DNA of 12,460 nucleotides from Bacteroidales bacterium (GTDB lineage: Bacteria > Bacteroidota > Bacteroidia > Bacteroidales > VadinHA17), in the NCBI GenBank assembly GCA_015486475.1, contig WFRO01000451.1:1-12460 (forward strand), written 5' to 3'. Each line of letters begins with the position of its first letter. Position 1 is the first letter of the stretch. The translations under genes were made by a program, and so were the position numbers. Positions 1 to 6,111 of this stretch are shown piece after piece. The notes under the pieces are model-generated. The model was not told where the DNA came from and ran no database searches. It saw only the letters and a program-made list of their open reading frames with translations.

Positions 1-1055
1 AGGTAGCGGGAGAAGTATTTGGTGTTGTCCTCCACCAGGAGGATGATCCGTGTATAGGCAATGCGCGTATCGTTGGGGGCATTCACGCGGTCTTCCAACA
101 GCTTGACCATGGCAAAGAAAACCTTCGAGTCGCCGTTCCATACAAAAAAATGATCGTAAGGCTCCAGTTTACGCAGTTCATGGCGTACCAGCGGGATATC
201 ATTGTTGTTGTTCAGCAACAGATATACCGGGAGGTAAGACCACTTTTTTTTGATCTTGCGGTAGAGACGGATGGGTTTTTTCTTATCTGCTCCCAGCATG
301 ATGATCACCAGGTCGAAGTGTTTTTTCTCCAGCCGTTCCAGGGCTGCTTCTCCGGAGGTAGCCGCCGTGATGCGCGGGATGGAGGTGAGGTTGAGCTGGT
401 GGTACTCTCCCAGGATATGGTCGGAAAACTGTCCTTCCCCCTCAATGCTGAAAGCATCATACAGGCTGGCCACCAGCAGGATCTCCCGCACCTTGAAAGG
501 CATCAGGTCGTGAAAGATATCCCTGTCGGCATTGTGTTTGTCCAGAAAGAGCTGGAGCAGCCTGCGGCTGGTGAGCCCTTTTCCCCCGCGAACCGGCTCC
601 TGCACATCTTCCCTGCTCTGCAGGAAAACCAACTGACTCTTTCTGCGGTCCAGCCAGGCAGAGATCATCTGAGCGATCTCCCGGATGAGGATCATATCCT
701 CATGGGCCACCACTTCCGGGTCCTCCCCCTCGGGCAGGTAACCCCGGCCATAGTAAAGCGCGATACTCCCTTTGGTGCCATCGAGTGTCTGGAAATCGGC
801 AGTAATAAACGCCGCGGTCAGCTTAAAACCGGAAGATTCATACTTCCTGCCGTCGTAAGTGATCCGCACGCTCACCCCGTCAGAAAAAACCGAGTGTTTC
901 CTGATCAGGAAGATCAACTGGCTGAAAGTATCCTCCAGCGATCTGTCCTGGCGGAGGATGGCAGAGGCCTCGTTCAGATAAGCCAGCTCATCGAGTTGCA
1001 GGGTCTTTTCAGCCAGGGTCATCCGGATCTTTTTCCCTTCCTCTTTCTGGTCCAT
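1..1055 (-). CDS. PEP-synthase-like protein, N-terminal regulatory part (partial)
   Basis: The gene starts with ATG at 1055 and stays open through the left edge, so 351 residues of a longer protein are visible. Residues about 20-140 look like a GAF-type sensory domain: a helical start, a strand with SVRITYDGRKYESSGF, then GSIALYYGRGY and a closing helix. Residues about 195-300 have receiver-like folding signals (TAATSGEAALERL, HFDLVIIMLG, YLPVYLLLNN), but the usual phosphoacceptor Asp after the DLVI strand is missing. A second receiver-like segment begins at IILLVEDNTKYFSRYL, where the window ends. From memory, this arrangement, including the FVWNGDSK and LVEDN-YFSRYL segments, resembles large Bacteroidota proteins annotated as phosphoenolpyruvate synthase or PEP/pyruvate-binding proteins, which have the catalytic domains downstream. 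That catalytic part is outside the window, so the function is inferred. A multi-domain response regulator is the alternative. Confidence 0.6.
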   Translation of the reverse strand, partial: MDQKEEGKKIRMTLAEKTLQLDELAYLNEASAILRQDRSLEDTFSQLIFLIRKHSVFSDGVSVRITYDGRKYESSGFKLTAAFITADFQTLDGTKGSIALYYGRGYLPEGEDPEVVAHEDMILIREIAQMISAWLDRRKSQLVFLQSREDVQEPVRGGKGLTSRRLLQLFLDKHNADRDIFHDLMPFKVREILLVASLYDAFSIEGEGQFSDHILGEYHQLNLTSIPRITAATSGEAALERLEKKHFDLVIIMLGADKKKPIRLYRKIKKKWSYLPVYLLLNNNNDIPLVRHELRKLEPYDHFFVWNGDSKVFFAMVKLLEDRVNAPNDTRIAYTRIILLVEDNTKYFSRY

Positions 1056-1077
1056 AACTTTTTCTCTTCAGATCAAG

Positions 1078-1085
1078 TAAAGATA
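1078..1085 (-). promoter_or_regulatory. Candidate -7 element for the PEP-synthase-like gene
   Basis: On the minus strand this reads TATCTTTA, seven of eight consensus characters of the Bacteroidota -7 box TAnnTTTG, ending 22 bases before the ATG at 1055. The same variant octamer precedes the carbonic anhydrase gene at 4184. No clear -33 TTG is visible, so the call is weak. Confidence 0.3.
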
Positions 1086-1104
1086 ACGCTTCGGTTCATA
1101 AAAT

Positions 1105-1135
1105 AAAAAAAAAGGCATTCTCCCGAATGCCTTTT
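1105..1135 (-). terminator. Intrinsic terminator after korB
   Basis: The arms GGCATTC (1114-1120) and GAATGCC (1125-1131) are perfectly complementary around the loop TCCC. Flanking A and T runs extend the stem to 11 bp. On the minus strand the hairpin is followed by nine T, 22 bases after the korB stop, which fits an efficient Rho-independent terminator for the kor operon. The structure is nearly symmetric, with four T after it on the plus strand, but no plus-strand gene is seen to end here. Confidence 0.88.
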
Positions 1136-1156
1136 CCATGTATCATACGTATTTTC

Positions 1157-2182
1157 TTATTTCACCACCCAGGTGTTCCCGCTGTGCAACAGATCGGTCA
1201 TGTTCTTGATGGGTGACTGCTCTTTGATCTTATCGATCTGGACATGGACAGCCGTATCATAGGTAGGAGCTGCCACATTGCGTATCACGCCCACGGCCAC
1301 GGGGTGGCTGGGCCATTTCATATTGACAAGCATCATGTGCAGGCCGGGGTTATTCACCTTGCTGTCGTGTACCAGGATATCCTTTTCGGTGATCCCGTTC
1401 TCGCCTATCTTCACCACTTTCAGCTGCATCCCGTCGAGCATCAGGCCTTTGTCCCTGTTCTTTCCGAAGATCATGGGTTCGCCATCGCGCAGGACGATCT
1501 GCCGGTCTTCCTTGTGCTCGCGGTCGGTGATATCCGCATAAGCGCCGTTGTTATAGATGACACAGTTCTGGAGGATCTCCACGACCGAGGTCCCTTCATG
1601 TTTGGCCGCCTCCGTAAATACCTCCACGCTCAGCTTGATGTCGCCGTCGATGGTACGGGCGAAGAACTTGCCTTTGGCGCCGATGACCAGTTCACCGGGG
1701 TTAAAAGGAGGCTCCACGGTCCCGTAAGGTGAGGTCTTGGTCACCTGGCCTTTGACCGAGGTGGGAGAATACTGGCCTTTGGTAAGACCATAGATCCGGT
1801 TGTTGAACAACAGGAGGTTGATATCCACATTCCTTCTGACCACATGGATCAGATGGTTGCCGCCGATGGCCAGGGCATCGCCGTCACCGGTGATGGTCCA
1901 CACCGACAGGTCGGGATTGGCCGTCTTCACCCCTGTGGAGATCGCGGCGGCACGGCCATGGATACCATGGAAACCATAGGTGGCCATATAATACGGAAAA
2001 CGGGAGGAACATCCGATACCGGAGATGACCGCATATTTTTCCCTGCGGATACCCAGCTGGGCCATGGTACGCTGGACACTGCTGAGGATGGCATGATCTC
2101 CGCATCCCGGGCACCATCTCACCTCCTGGTCGCTCTTGAAGTCTTTGGCCGTATAAACTACTTTATTCTCTTCTGTTGACAT
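1157..2182 (-). CDS. korB: 2-oxoacid:ferredoxin oxidoreductase subunit beta (probably 2-oxoglutarate)
   Basis: This is the catalytic beta subunit that holds thiamine diphosphate and a [4Fe-4S] cluster. With KorA it converts a 2-oxoacid and CoA to acyl-CoA, CO2 and reduced ferredoxin, reversibly, in the cytoplasm. WCPGC at 23-27, GIGCSS around Cys58 and Cys207 supply the expected cluster cysteines (24, 27, 58, 207). The TPP/Mg motif runs from GDGD (99-102) to NN (127-128). The 341-residue length is normal for the two-subunit class. The start at 2182 is supported by a strong GGAGG eight bases upstream. It follows korA by three bases, so the two are surely co-transcribed. The KorAB-type layout suggests 2-oxoglutarate, but 2-oxoisovalerate or pyruvate cannot be excluded from sequence alone. 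Confidence 0.9.
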   Translation of the reverse strand: MSTEENKVVYTAKDFKSDQEVRWCPGCGDHAILSSVQRTMAQLGIRREKYAVISGIGCSSRFPYYMATYGFHGIHGRAAAISTGVKTANPDLSVWTITGDGDALAIGGNHLIHVVRRNVDINLLLFNNRIYGLTKGQYSPTSVKGQVTKTSPYGTVEPPFNPGELVIGAKGKFFARTIDGDIKLSVEVFTEAAKHEGTSVVEILQNCVIYNNGAYADITDREHKEDRQIVLRDGEPMIFGKNRDKGLMLDGMQLKVVKIGENGITEKDILVHDSKVNNPGLHMMLVNMKWPSHPVAVGVIRNVAAPTYDTAVHVQIDKIKEQSPIKNMTDLLHSGNTWVVK

Positions 2183-2185
2183 GAT

Positions 2186-4030
2186 CTATTCCTCCAAAAG
2201 TTTTTTTGCTTCATCCTTGATCTCGACTACCGTGAAAGGAAGTCCCTGGATCTTGTTCAGCTTATGATATTCATATTTGGGATAATTCATCCTCAGGTAA
2301 TTGGCAAACTGGCCGAGATTCAGCTCGCAGACCAGTATTTTTTTAAATTTCCCCAGGACCTCGTCCGTATTGGCAGGCAGAGGATTGATATAATTGAAAT
2401 GGGCCAGACCCACCTTTTTGCCTTCTGCCTTCAGCTCCTCCATGGCCGACACCAGGTGGCCGTAAGTGCTTCCCCAGCCCACGAGGAGGAGATCACCTTC
2501 CTGTTCGCCTTCGATCTTCTGTTCCGGGATATCTTCCACGATCTTTGCCACTTTCTCCGCCCGGATGTGGGTCATCTTTTCGTGGTTGGCCGGATCATAG
2601 GAGACATTGCCGGTGTTCTCGTCTTTCTCAAGGCCTCCGATGCGGTGTTCCAGTCCCGGCGTGCCGGGAATGGCCCATCCTCTGACGAGGGTCCCGGGGT
2701 CACGTTTGTAAGGCATATAGTCTTCCGTTCCTTCCGGTACGATGGGAGGCTTGATCTCAGGCATTTTCTCAATATCTGGCACCCTGAAAGGCTCAGTACC
2801 GTTGGCCAGGAAGCCGTCGGTCATCAGTACCACGGGGGTCATGTGCTCGAGAGCCAGACGGCCGGCCTCAAAAGCATAGTAAAAGCAGTTGGCCGGTGTG
2901 CTGGCCGCGACCACGGCCACGGGGCTCTCGCCGTTGCGTCCCCAGAGCACCTGCATCAGGTCCGACTGTTCGGTCTTGGTGGGCAGCCCCGTCGAAGGGC
3001 CTCCACGTTGTACATCCACCACCACCAGCGGCAGCTCGGTGATCACGGCCAGCCCCAGGGCTTCGGATTTGAGCGCCAGGCCCGGCCCCGAGGTGGTGGT
3101 AGCAGCCATAAGGCCGGCAAAGCTGGCCCCTATGGAGGTGGTGATACCGGCGATCTCATCCTCAGCCTGCACGGTGATCACCCCCAGGTCTTTACGTAAA
3201 GCAAGCTCCTCGAGGATGCCGGTGGCCGGGGTAATGGGATAGGATCCTACAAAAAGCTGCAGCCCCGCCCGTTCGGCAGCAGCGATCAGGCCCCAGGCCG
3301 TAGCTGTATTACCATTGATGTTGCGGTAAACGCCTTTCTCGATCTTCGCCGGCTTGACCACATAAGTGGAATGCAACGCCTCGATGGTCTCGGCATAGTA
3401 ATAACCGGCCTTGAGCACCTTCTCATTGGCCTCAACGACTTCGGGTTTCCGCTTGAACTTCTGCTGAAAGAACTCCTCTGTATATTTGAGAGGCCTGTTG
3501 AAGAGCCAGTAGATCATTCCCAGGGCGAACATGTTCTTCGAACGCAGGACCGTTTTCATATCCAGTCCCATATCTTTCAGGGCCTCCTTGGTCAGGGAAG
3601 TGATAGGAGCCGGGATGATGTTAAAATCCTGCAGACGGTCTTCCGCAATGGGATCTTCCTTGTAACCGGCCTTCTGAATGTTCTTCGGGGTGAAATTATC
3701 CCGGTCGTAGATGATCGTGGCACCGGGTTTGAGCCAGCGGGCATTGGCTTTCAGGGCAGCGGGGTTCATGGCCACCAGCACATCCGCCAGATCGCCCGGC
3801 GTACGTATGTCGGAGTGACCTATGTGTACCTGGAAACCGGAAACGCCTCCCACAGTACCCTGGGGTGCCCTGATCTCGGCAGGATAGTCGGGGAAAGTGG
3901 CAATGTCATTTCCCAGCAGGGCAGCCGTGTTGGAGAAAAGGGTCCCCGTCAGCTGCATGCCGTCACCCGAATCACCCGAGAACCGGATCACCACATCATC
4001 AAGTTCAATAAGTTCTCTCTTTTTTGTCAT
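2186..4030 (-). CDS. korA: 2-oxoacid:ferredoxin oxidoreductase subunit alpha (gamma-alpha fusion)
   Basis: This is the large subunit of the KorAB enzyme. The N-terminal gamma-type domain (about 12-195) opens with FSGDSGDGMQ at 17-26 and includes FPDYPAEIRAPQGTVGG, typical of the domain fused ahead of alpha in two-subunit enzymes. The pyrimidine-binding alpha part follows from about 235, with GSYPITPATG at 262-271, QAEDE, and TSGPG at 313-317, then DVQRGGPSTGLPTKTEQSDL. The C-terminal part carries LLVGWGSTYG. At 614 residues it matches the KorA/VorA-type fusion rather than separate por subunits. No delta ferredoxin subunit or 4Fe-4S ferredoxin gene adjoins it, which is usual for KorAB. The ATG at 4030 has only an A-rich upstream region. 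In an anaerobe the enzyme can run oxidatively or in the reductive, CO2-fixing direction. Exact substrate is inferred. Confidence 0.9.
   Translation of the reverse strand: MTKKRELIELDDVVIRFSGDSGDGMQLTGTLFSNTAALLGNDIATFPDYPAEIRAPQGTVGGVSGFQVHIGHSDIRTPGDLADVLVAMNPAALKANARWLKPGATIIYDRDNFTPKNIQKAGYKEDPIAEDRLQDFNIIPAPITSLTKEALKDMGLDMKTVLRSKNMFALGMIYWLFNRPLKYTEEFFQQKFKRKPEVVEANEKVLKAGYYYAETIEALHSTYVVKPAKIEKGVYRNINGNTATAWGLIAAAERAGLQLFVGSYPITPATGILEELALRKDLGVITVQAEDEIAGITTSIGASFAGLMAATTTSGPGLALKSEALGLAVITELPLVVVDVQRGGPSTGLPTKTEQSDLMQVLWGRNGESPVAVVAASTPANCFYYAFEAGRLALEHMTPVVLMTDGFLANGTEPFRVPDIEKMPEIKPPIVPEGTEDYMPYKRDPGTLVRGWAIPGTPGLEHRIGGLEKDENTGNVSYDPANHEKMTHIRAEKVAKIVEDIPEQKIEGEQEGDLLLVGWGSTYGHLVSAMEELKAEGKKVGLAHFNYINPLPANTDEVLGKFKKILVCELNLGQFANYLRMNYPKYEYHKLNKIQGLPFTVVEIKDEAKKLLEE
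2191..2195 (-). promoter_or_regulatory. Ribosome binding site of korB
   Basis: The minus strand reads GGAGG eight bases before the korB ATG, inside the last codons of korA. It is the clearest Shine-Dalgarno site noticed in the window. It fixes the korB start and suggests independent initiation rather than reliance on coupling from korA. Confidence 0.75.
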
Positions 4031-4057
4031 ACTAAAAGTTTTAATGTCTATATGTTA

Positions 4058-4093
4058 AATGCATATAAGCACCGTTCCGGCCTTATATGCATT
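4058..4093. repeat. 12-bp perfect inverted repeat in the korA leader
   Basis: AATGCATATAAG (4058-4069) and CTTATATGCATT (4082-4093) are exact reverse complements separated by 12 bases. The repeat lies between the korA start at 4030 and the promoter candidate at 4123-4130. It would form a hairpin in the korAB leader RNA, or serve as a two-half-site operator in DNA. No T run follows it on either strand, so it is not a terminator. Confidence 0.8.
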
Positions 4094-4122
4094 CCTGTAA
4101 GATCCATATCTTCTATTGCCGG

Positions 4123-4130
4123 CAAAATTA
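4123..4130 (-). promoter_or_regulatory. Candidate -7 element of the korAB promoter
   Basis: The minus strand reads TAATTTTG, a full match to TAnnTTTG. A start site five to seven bases on would give a leader of roughly 85-90 bases that contains the 12-bp inverted repeat. No convincing -33 TTG is visible at the right spacing. Confidence 0.45.
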
Positions 4131-4183
4131 AGTATTTTATCATACCACACCCCCGAAACCCACATGTTTTTTAATAGTTTTTT

Positions 4184-4191
4184 TATCTTTA
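4184..4191 (+). promoter_or_regulatory. Candidate -7 element for the carbonic anhydrase gene
   Basis: TATCTTTA matches TAnnTTTG except for the last base and lies 42 bases before the ATG at 4234, downstream of a T-rich stretch. It would direct transcription away from korA. The surrounding sequence is AT-rich, so a chance match is possible. Confidence 0.35.
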
Positions 4192-4233
4192 TATACAAAA
4201 CGTTCATTATTCCTTACAGAAAGGGCTTTTTTT

Positions 4234-4749
4234 ATGATTATCAGAACAGTAAGAGACAAGACCCCGGCCACGGGAAAAAACTGTTTCATTGCGGAAGATG
4301 CGGTGCTCATCGGAGATGTCATTACCGGTGACGAATGCAGCATCTGGTACAAAACGGTGCTCCGCGGGGATGTGAACTATATCCGCATAGGTGACAGGGT
4401 TAACATACAGGATGCCTGTGTACTGCACACCACCTACAAAAAAACGACCATCCACATCGGCAACGATGTCTCGATAGGCCACCGGGCGATCGTCCACGGG
4501 GCGACCCTCGAAGATGAAGTGCTCATCGGCATGGGGGCCATTCTGATGGACCATGTGTATGTCAGCACCCGCTCCATCATCGCCGCCGGCGCCCTCCTGC
4601 TGGAGCACACCCGGGTGGAGCCTTACAGCATCTGGGCCGGCGTGCCGGCAAAAAAGATCGGGGAGGTGTCGGAGGAACAGGTGAGGACACTCATCCTGCA
4701 AACGGCGGAGAACTATATCAAATATGCCCAATGGTATGGGGAAGGATGA
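4234..4749 (+). CDS. Gamma-class carbonic anhydrase family protein (hexapeptide repeat)
   Basis: This is a left-handed beta-helix protein of 171 residues, normal for the YrdA/PaaY/gamma-carbonic anhydrase group. Imperfect hexapeptide repeats with I/V/L every sixth residue fill residues about 18-125, and a C-terminal helix follows WAGVPAKKIG. The residues expected at the trimer-interface active site are present: Arg44 and Asp46 in LRGDVNYI, Gln59, and zinc ligands His65, His83 and His88 (VLHTT, IGHRAIVHG). It lacks the long acidic loop of the archaeal Cam enzyme, as most bacterial members do. The likely reaction is hydration of CO2 to bicarbonate, though many family members have weak or unproven activity or act on other substrates. 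It is the only plus-strand gene here and is divergent from korA. Confidence 0.85.
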   Translation: MIIRTVRDKTPATGKNCFIAEDAVLIGDVITGDECSIWYKTVLRGDVNYIRIGDRVNIQDACVLHTTYKKTTIHIGNDVSIGHRAIVHGATLEDEVLIGMGAILMDHVYVSTRSIIAAGALLLEHTRVEPYSIWAGVPAKKIGEVSEEQVRTLILQTAENYIKYAQWYGEG

Positions 4750-4757
4750 CAAAATAA

Positions 4758-4785
4758 GGCAAAAGTATAAAGGCAAAAGGCAAAA
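4758..4785. repeat. GGCAAAA heptamer repeat
   Basis: Four heptads lie in register: GGCAAAA at 4758, a divergent GTATAAA at 4765, then GGCAAAA at 4772 and 4779. The array starts eight bases after the carbonic anhydrase stop codon. Confidence 0.75.
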
Positions 4786-4789
4786 GAGT

Positions 4790-4831
4790 GTTCCAGGTTC
4801 CAGGTTTCAGGTTTCAGGTTCCAGGTTCCAG
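4790..4831. repeat. GTTCCAG/GTTTCAG heptamer array, six copies
   Basis: Six contiguous 7-bp units are present in the order C, C, T, T, C, C at the fourth base: two GTTCCAG, two GTTTCAG, two GTTCCAG. The arrangement is mirror-like, suggesting duplication of unit pairs. Confidence 0.93.
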
Positions 4832-4850
4832 GGATGATCCACGACACGAC

Positions 4851-4913
4851 GAACACCGAACACCGAACACCGAATGTCGAATTTTGATTTTTGAATGATA
4901 ATTTATGAATAAC
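4851..4913. repeat. GAACACC heptamer array decaying into degenerate heptads
   Basis: Three exact GAACACC units (4851, 4858, 4865) are followed in the same 7-bp phase by GAATGTC, GAATTTT, GATTTTT, GAATGAT, AATTTAT and GAATAAC. The GA(A) start is kept in most units while the rest drifts. Confidence 0.8.
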
Positions 4914-4927
4914 TACTAAATTACTAC

Positions 4928-5052
4928 TTAATTTCGCGAGCGAAGCGAGTTAATTTCTTTCTAATTTCATCCCGACGCAGTCGGGGTTAATTTCGCGACC
5001 ATCGGGAGCAAATTTCACGAGCGAAGCGAGTTAATTACGTGAGCGAAGCGAA
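4928..5052. repeat. 22-nt interspersed repeat with GAGCGAAGCGA core
   Basis: Related units at 4928-4949, 5009-5030 and 5031-5052 combine an AT-rich lead (TTAATTTC or similar) with a GC-rich core, GAGCGAAGCGAG or GAGCGAAGCGAA. A truncated unit sharing the TTAATTTCGCGA lead sits at 4987. The core gives short self-complementary segments such as TTCGC-GA-GCGAA. No reading frame is associated. Confidence 0.8.
4971..4985. repeat. Short hairpin CCCGAC-GCA-GTCGGG
   Basis: A perfect 6-bp stem (4971-4976 with 4980-4985) and a 3-base loop lie between 22-nt repeat units. The sequence after it is AT-rich but has no long T run. It might end transcripts of the converging genes, but this is a weak inference. 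Confidence 0.5.
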
Positions 5053-5055
5053 CTA

Positions 5056-5160
5056 ATGACTACTGTATGACCACCGTATGACTACTGTATGACCACCGTA
5101 TGACTACTGTATGACTACTATATGACTACTGTATGACTACTGTATGACTACTGTATGACA
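5056..5160. repeat. 11-bp tandem repeat, nine full copies plus a partial
   Basis: Units of ATGACTACTGT run head to tail from 5056 to 5154, followed by the partial ATGACA. Units 2 and 4 are ATGACCACCGT, with two linked T-to-C changes, and unit 6 is ATGACTACTAT. The 11-bp period is close to one helical turn. Because 11 is not a multiple of three, the TGA in each unit closes all three plus-strand frames. Confidence 0.95.
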
Positions 5161-5190
5161 AAAAAAGCAAAAGGAAGCTCTAAAAAACTA

Positions 5191-5218
5191 AGAACTGAGA
5201 ACTTTGAACTCTGAACTT
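5191..5218. repeat. (A/T)GAACT(N) heptamer array running into murI stop codon
   Basis: Four heptads, AGAACTG, AGAACTT, TGAACTC and TGAACTT, are contiguous. The last one includes two bases of the murI TAA stop (5217-5219), so the repeat abuts or slightly altered the gene end. Confidence 0.8.
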
Positions 5219-6041
5219 ATTCCTCGTCCTGCCAGAGGTTGAGTTTTTTGAGGTTGATCTTCTCCTCGAAGAACATGCCGGCGATCTTCTCAAAGTAATC
5301 CGTATAATCCGACACATAAAAAATATCCTGCGGCGGTTCCGGTCCTTTTCGCATCAGGCCCTTTTCTTTCAGCATCTTCTGCAGGCTGCGTGCCACGATA
5401 GCGGCCGAGTCGAGCACTTCAACCGAGAAATTATAGAATTTGCTGATCTGGTTTTTGATGATCGGGTAATGGGTACAGCCCAGGATGAGCGCCTCGACGG
5501 AACGGATGGGCTCCTGGGAGAGATAGGCCCGTATGATGGCGTTGCTGATATCGTCGAAGATAAAGCCTTCTTCGATCATCGGCACAAAAAGGGGCGTGGC
5601 CAGAGAGACCACCTCAGCATCGGGATCTTTCTTCCGGATGCTCTTTTCATAAGCGCCGGAACGGATGGTGGCCTTGGTGCCGATGACCCCTACCCGGGCG
5701 GGCGCCAGCTTTTCCGAATAATGATCGGCTACCGGATCGATGACGTTCACCACCAGCACCTGCTCCCCGTATTTTTGCTGCAAGGGCTCATAAGCCACAG
5801 ATGAGGCCGTATTGCAGGCGATGACCACGGCCTTGCATCCCTGTTCCAGCAGGAAGGAGGTGATACGCTCCGAATAATGGAGGATGGCCTCGGGGGATTT
5901 CTCGCCATACGGCAGATGGGCCGTATCTCCAAAATAGATCATCGACTCATCCGGCAGGAGCTGCTTGACGGCATGGGCCACCGTCAGTCCTCCCACACCT
6001 GAGTCGAAGATACCTATCGGTCTGTTGTTATATGGATCCAT
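5217..6041 (-). CDS. murI: Glutamate racemase
   Basis: MurI makes D-glutamate from L-glutamate for the peptidoglycan stem peptide, a cytoplasmic, cofactor-independent two-base reaction. The 274 residues fit the family. The N-terminal half opens with IGIFDSGVGGLTV (9-21, with catalytic Asp13 and Ser14), then YFGDTAHLPYGEKS. The first catalytic cysteine is Cys76 in ACNTAS, and the second is Cys189 in LGCTHYP, followed by His191. All expected active-site residues are present, so the enzyme should be functional. The ATG at 6041 has AGAAGG a few bases upstream. The gene lies 70 bases after the second ompH, and that gap contains a terminator-like hairpin, so expression may depend on read-through. 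It is the last gene of the envelope cluster, and its stop codon touches the heptamer repeats. Confidence 0.96.
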   Translation of the reverse strand: MDPYNNRPIGIFDSGVGGLTVAHAVKQLLPDESMIYFGDTAHLPYGEKSPEAILHYSERITSFLLEQGCKAVVIACNTASSVAYEPLQQKYGEQVLVVNVIDPVADHYSEKLAPARVGVIGTKATIRSGAYEKSIRKKDPDAEVVSLATPLFVPMIEEGFIFDDISNAIIRAYLSQEPIRSVEALILGCTHYPIIKNQISKFYNFSVEVLDSAAIVARSLQKMLKEKGLMRKGPEPPQDIFYVSDYTDYFEKIAGMFFEEKINLKKLNLWQDEE

Positions 6042-6050
6042 AACCTTCTG

Positions 6051-6086
6051 AAAAAAAGAAAGACCATCCTGGTTGTGATGGCCTTC
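6051..6086 (-). terminator. Terminator-like hairpin between ompH and murI
   Basis: On the minus strand GAAGGCCATC (6086-6077) pairs with GATGGTCTTT (6068-6059) around an 8-base loop, giving ten pairs of which two are G-U. A C and seven T follow (6057-6051), then the murI ribosome-binding region and ATG at 6041. The form is that of a Rho-independent terminator, but placed inside the murI leader. Confidence 0.6.
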
Positions 6087-6111
6087 CGTATTTGTTCAGT
6101 TGTTCATCTTT

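Larger units (their letters stand above)
4750..5216. other. Repeat-mosaic intergenic region between convergent genes
   Basis: This 467-bp stretch has no plausible gene on either strand. Most of it is covered by the heptamer, 22-nt and 11-bp repeat families listed separately, with a short remainder near 5161-5190 that is A-rich. No clear intrinsic terminator is visible for either of the genes that converge on it. It could be a site that gathers simple repeats because it is neutral, or it could shape termination of the convergent transcripts. Confidence 0.85.

Noticed and set aside
150..1106. Long plus-strand open frame of 318 codons
   Set aside because: It lies opposite a minus-strand frame that reads as a coherent GAF/receiver protein with a start at 1055; the plus-strand product has no recognisable domain.
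2264..3199. Plus-strand open frame of 311 codons opposite korA
   Set aside because: It is antisense to well-conserved KorA motifs and its product is His/Gly/Arg-rich without domain character, as expected for a shadow of a gene with biased third positions.
4058..4093. Riboswitch in the korA leader
   Set aside because: Only a simple hairpin is seen; no conserved multi-stem aptamer core or following expression-platform terminator is recognisable.
5056..5160. CRISPR array
   Set aside because: The units are 11 bp and directly abutting, with no spacers, and no cas genes are present.
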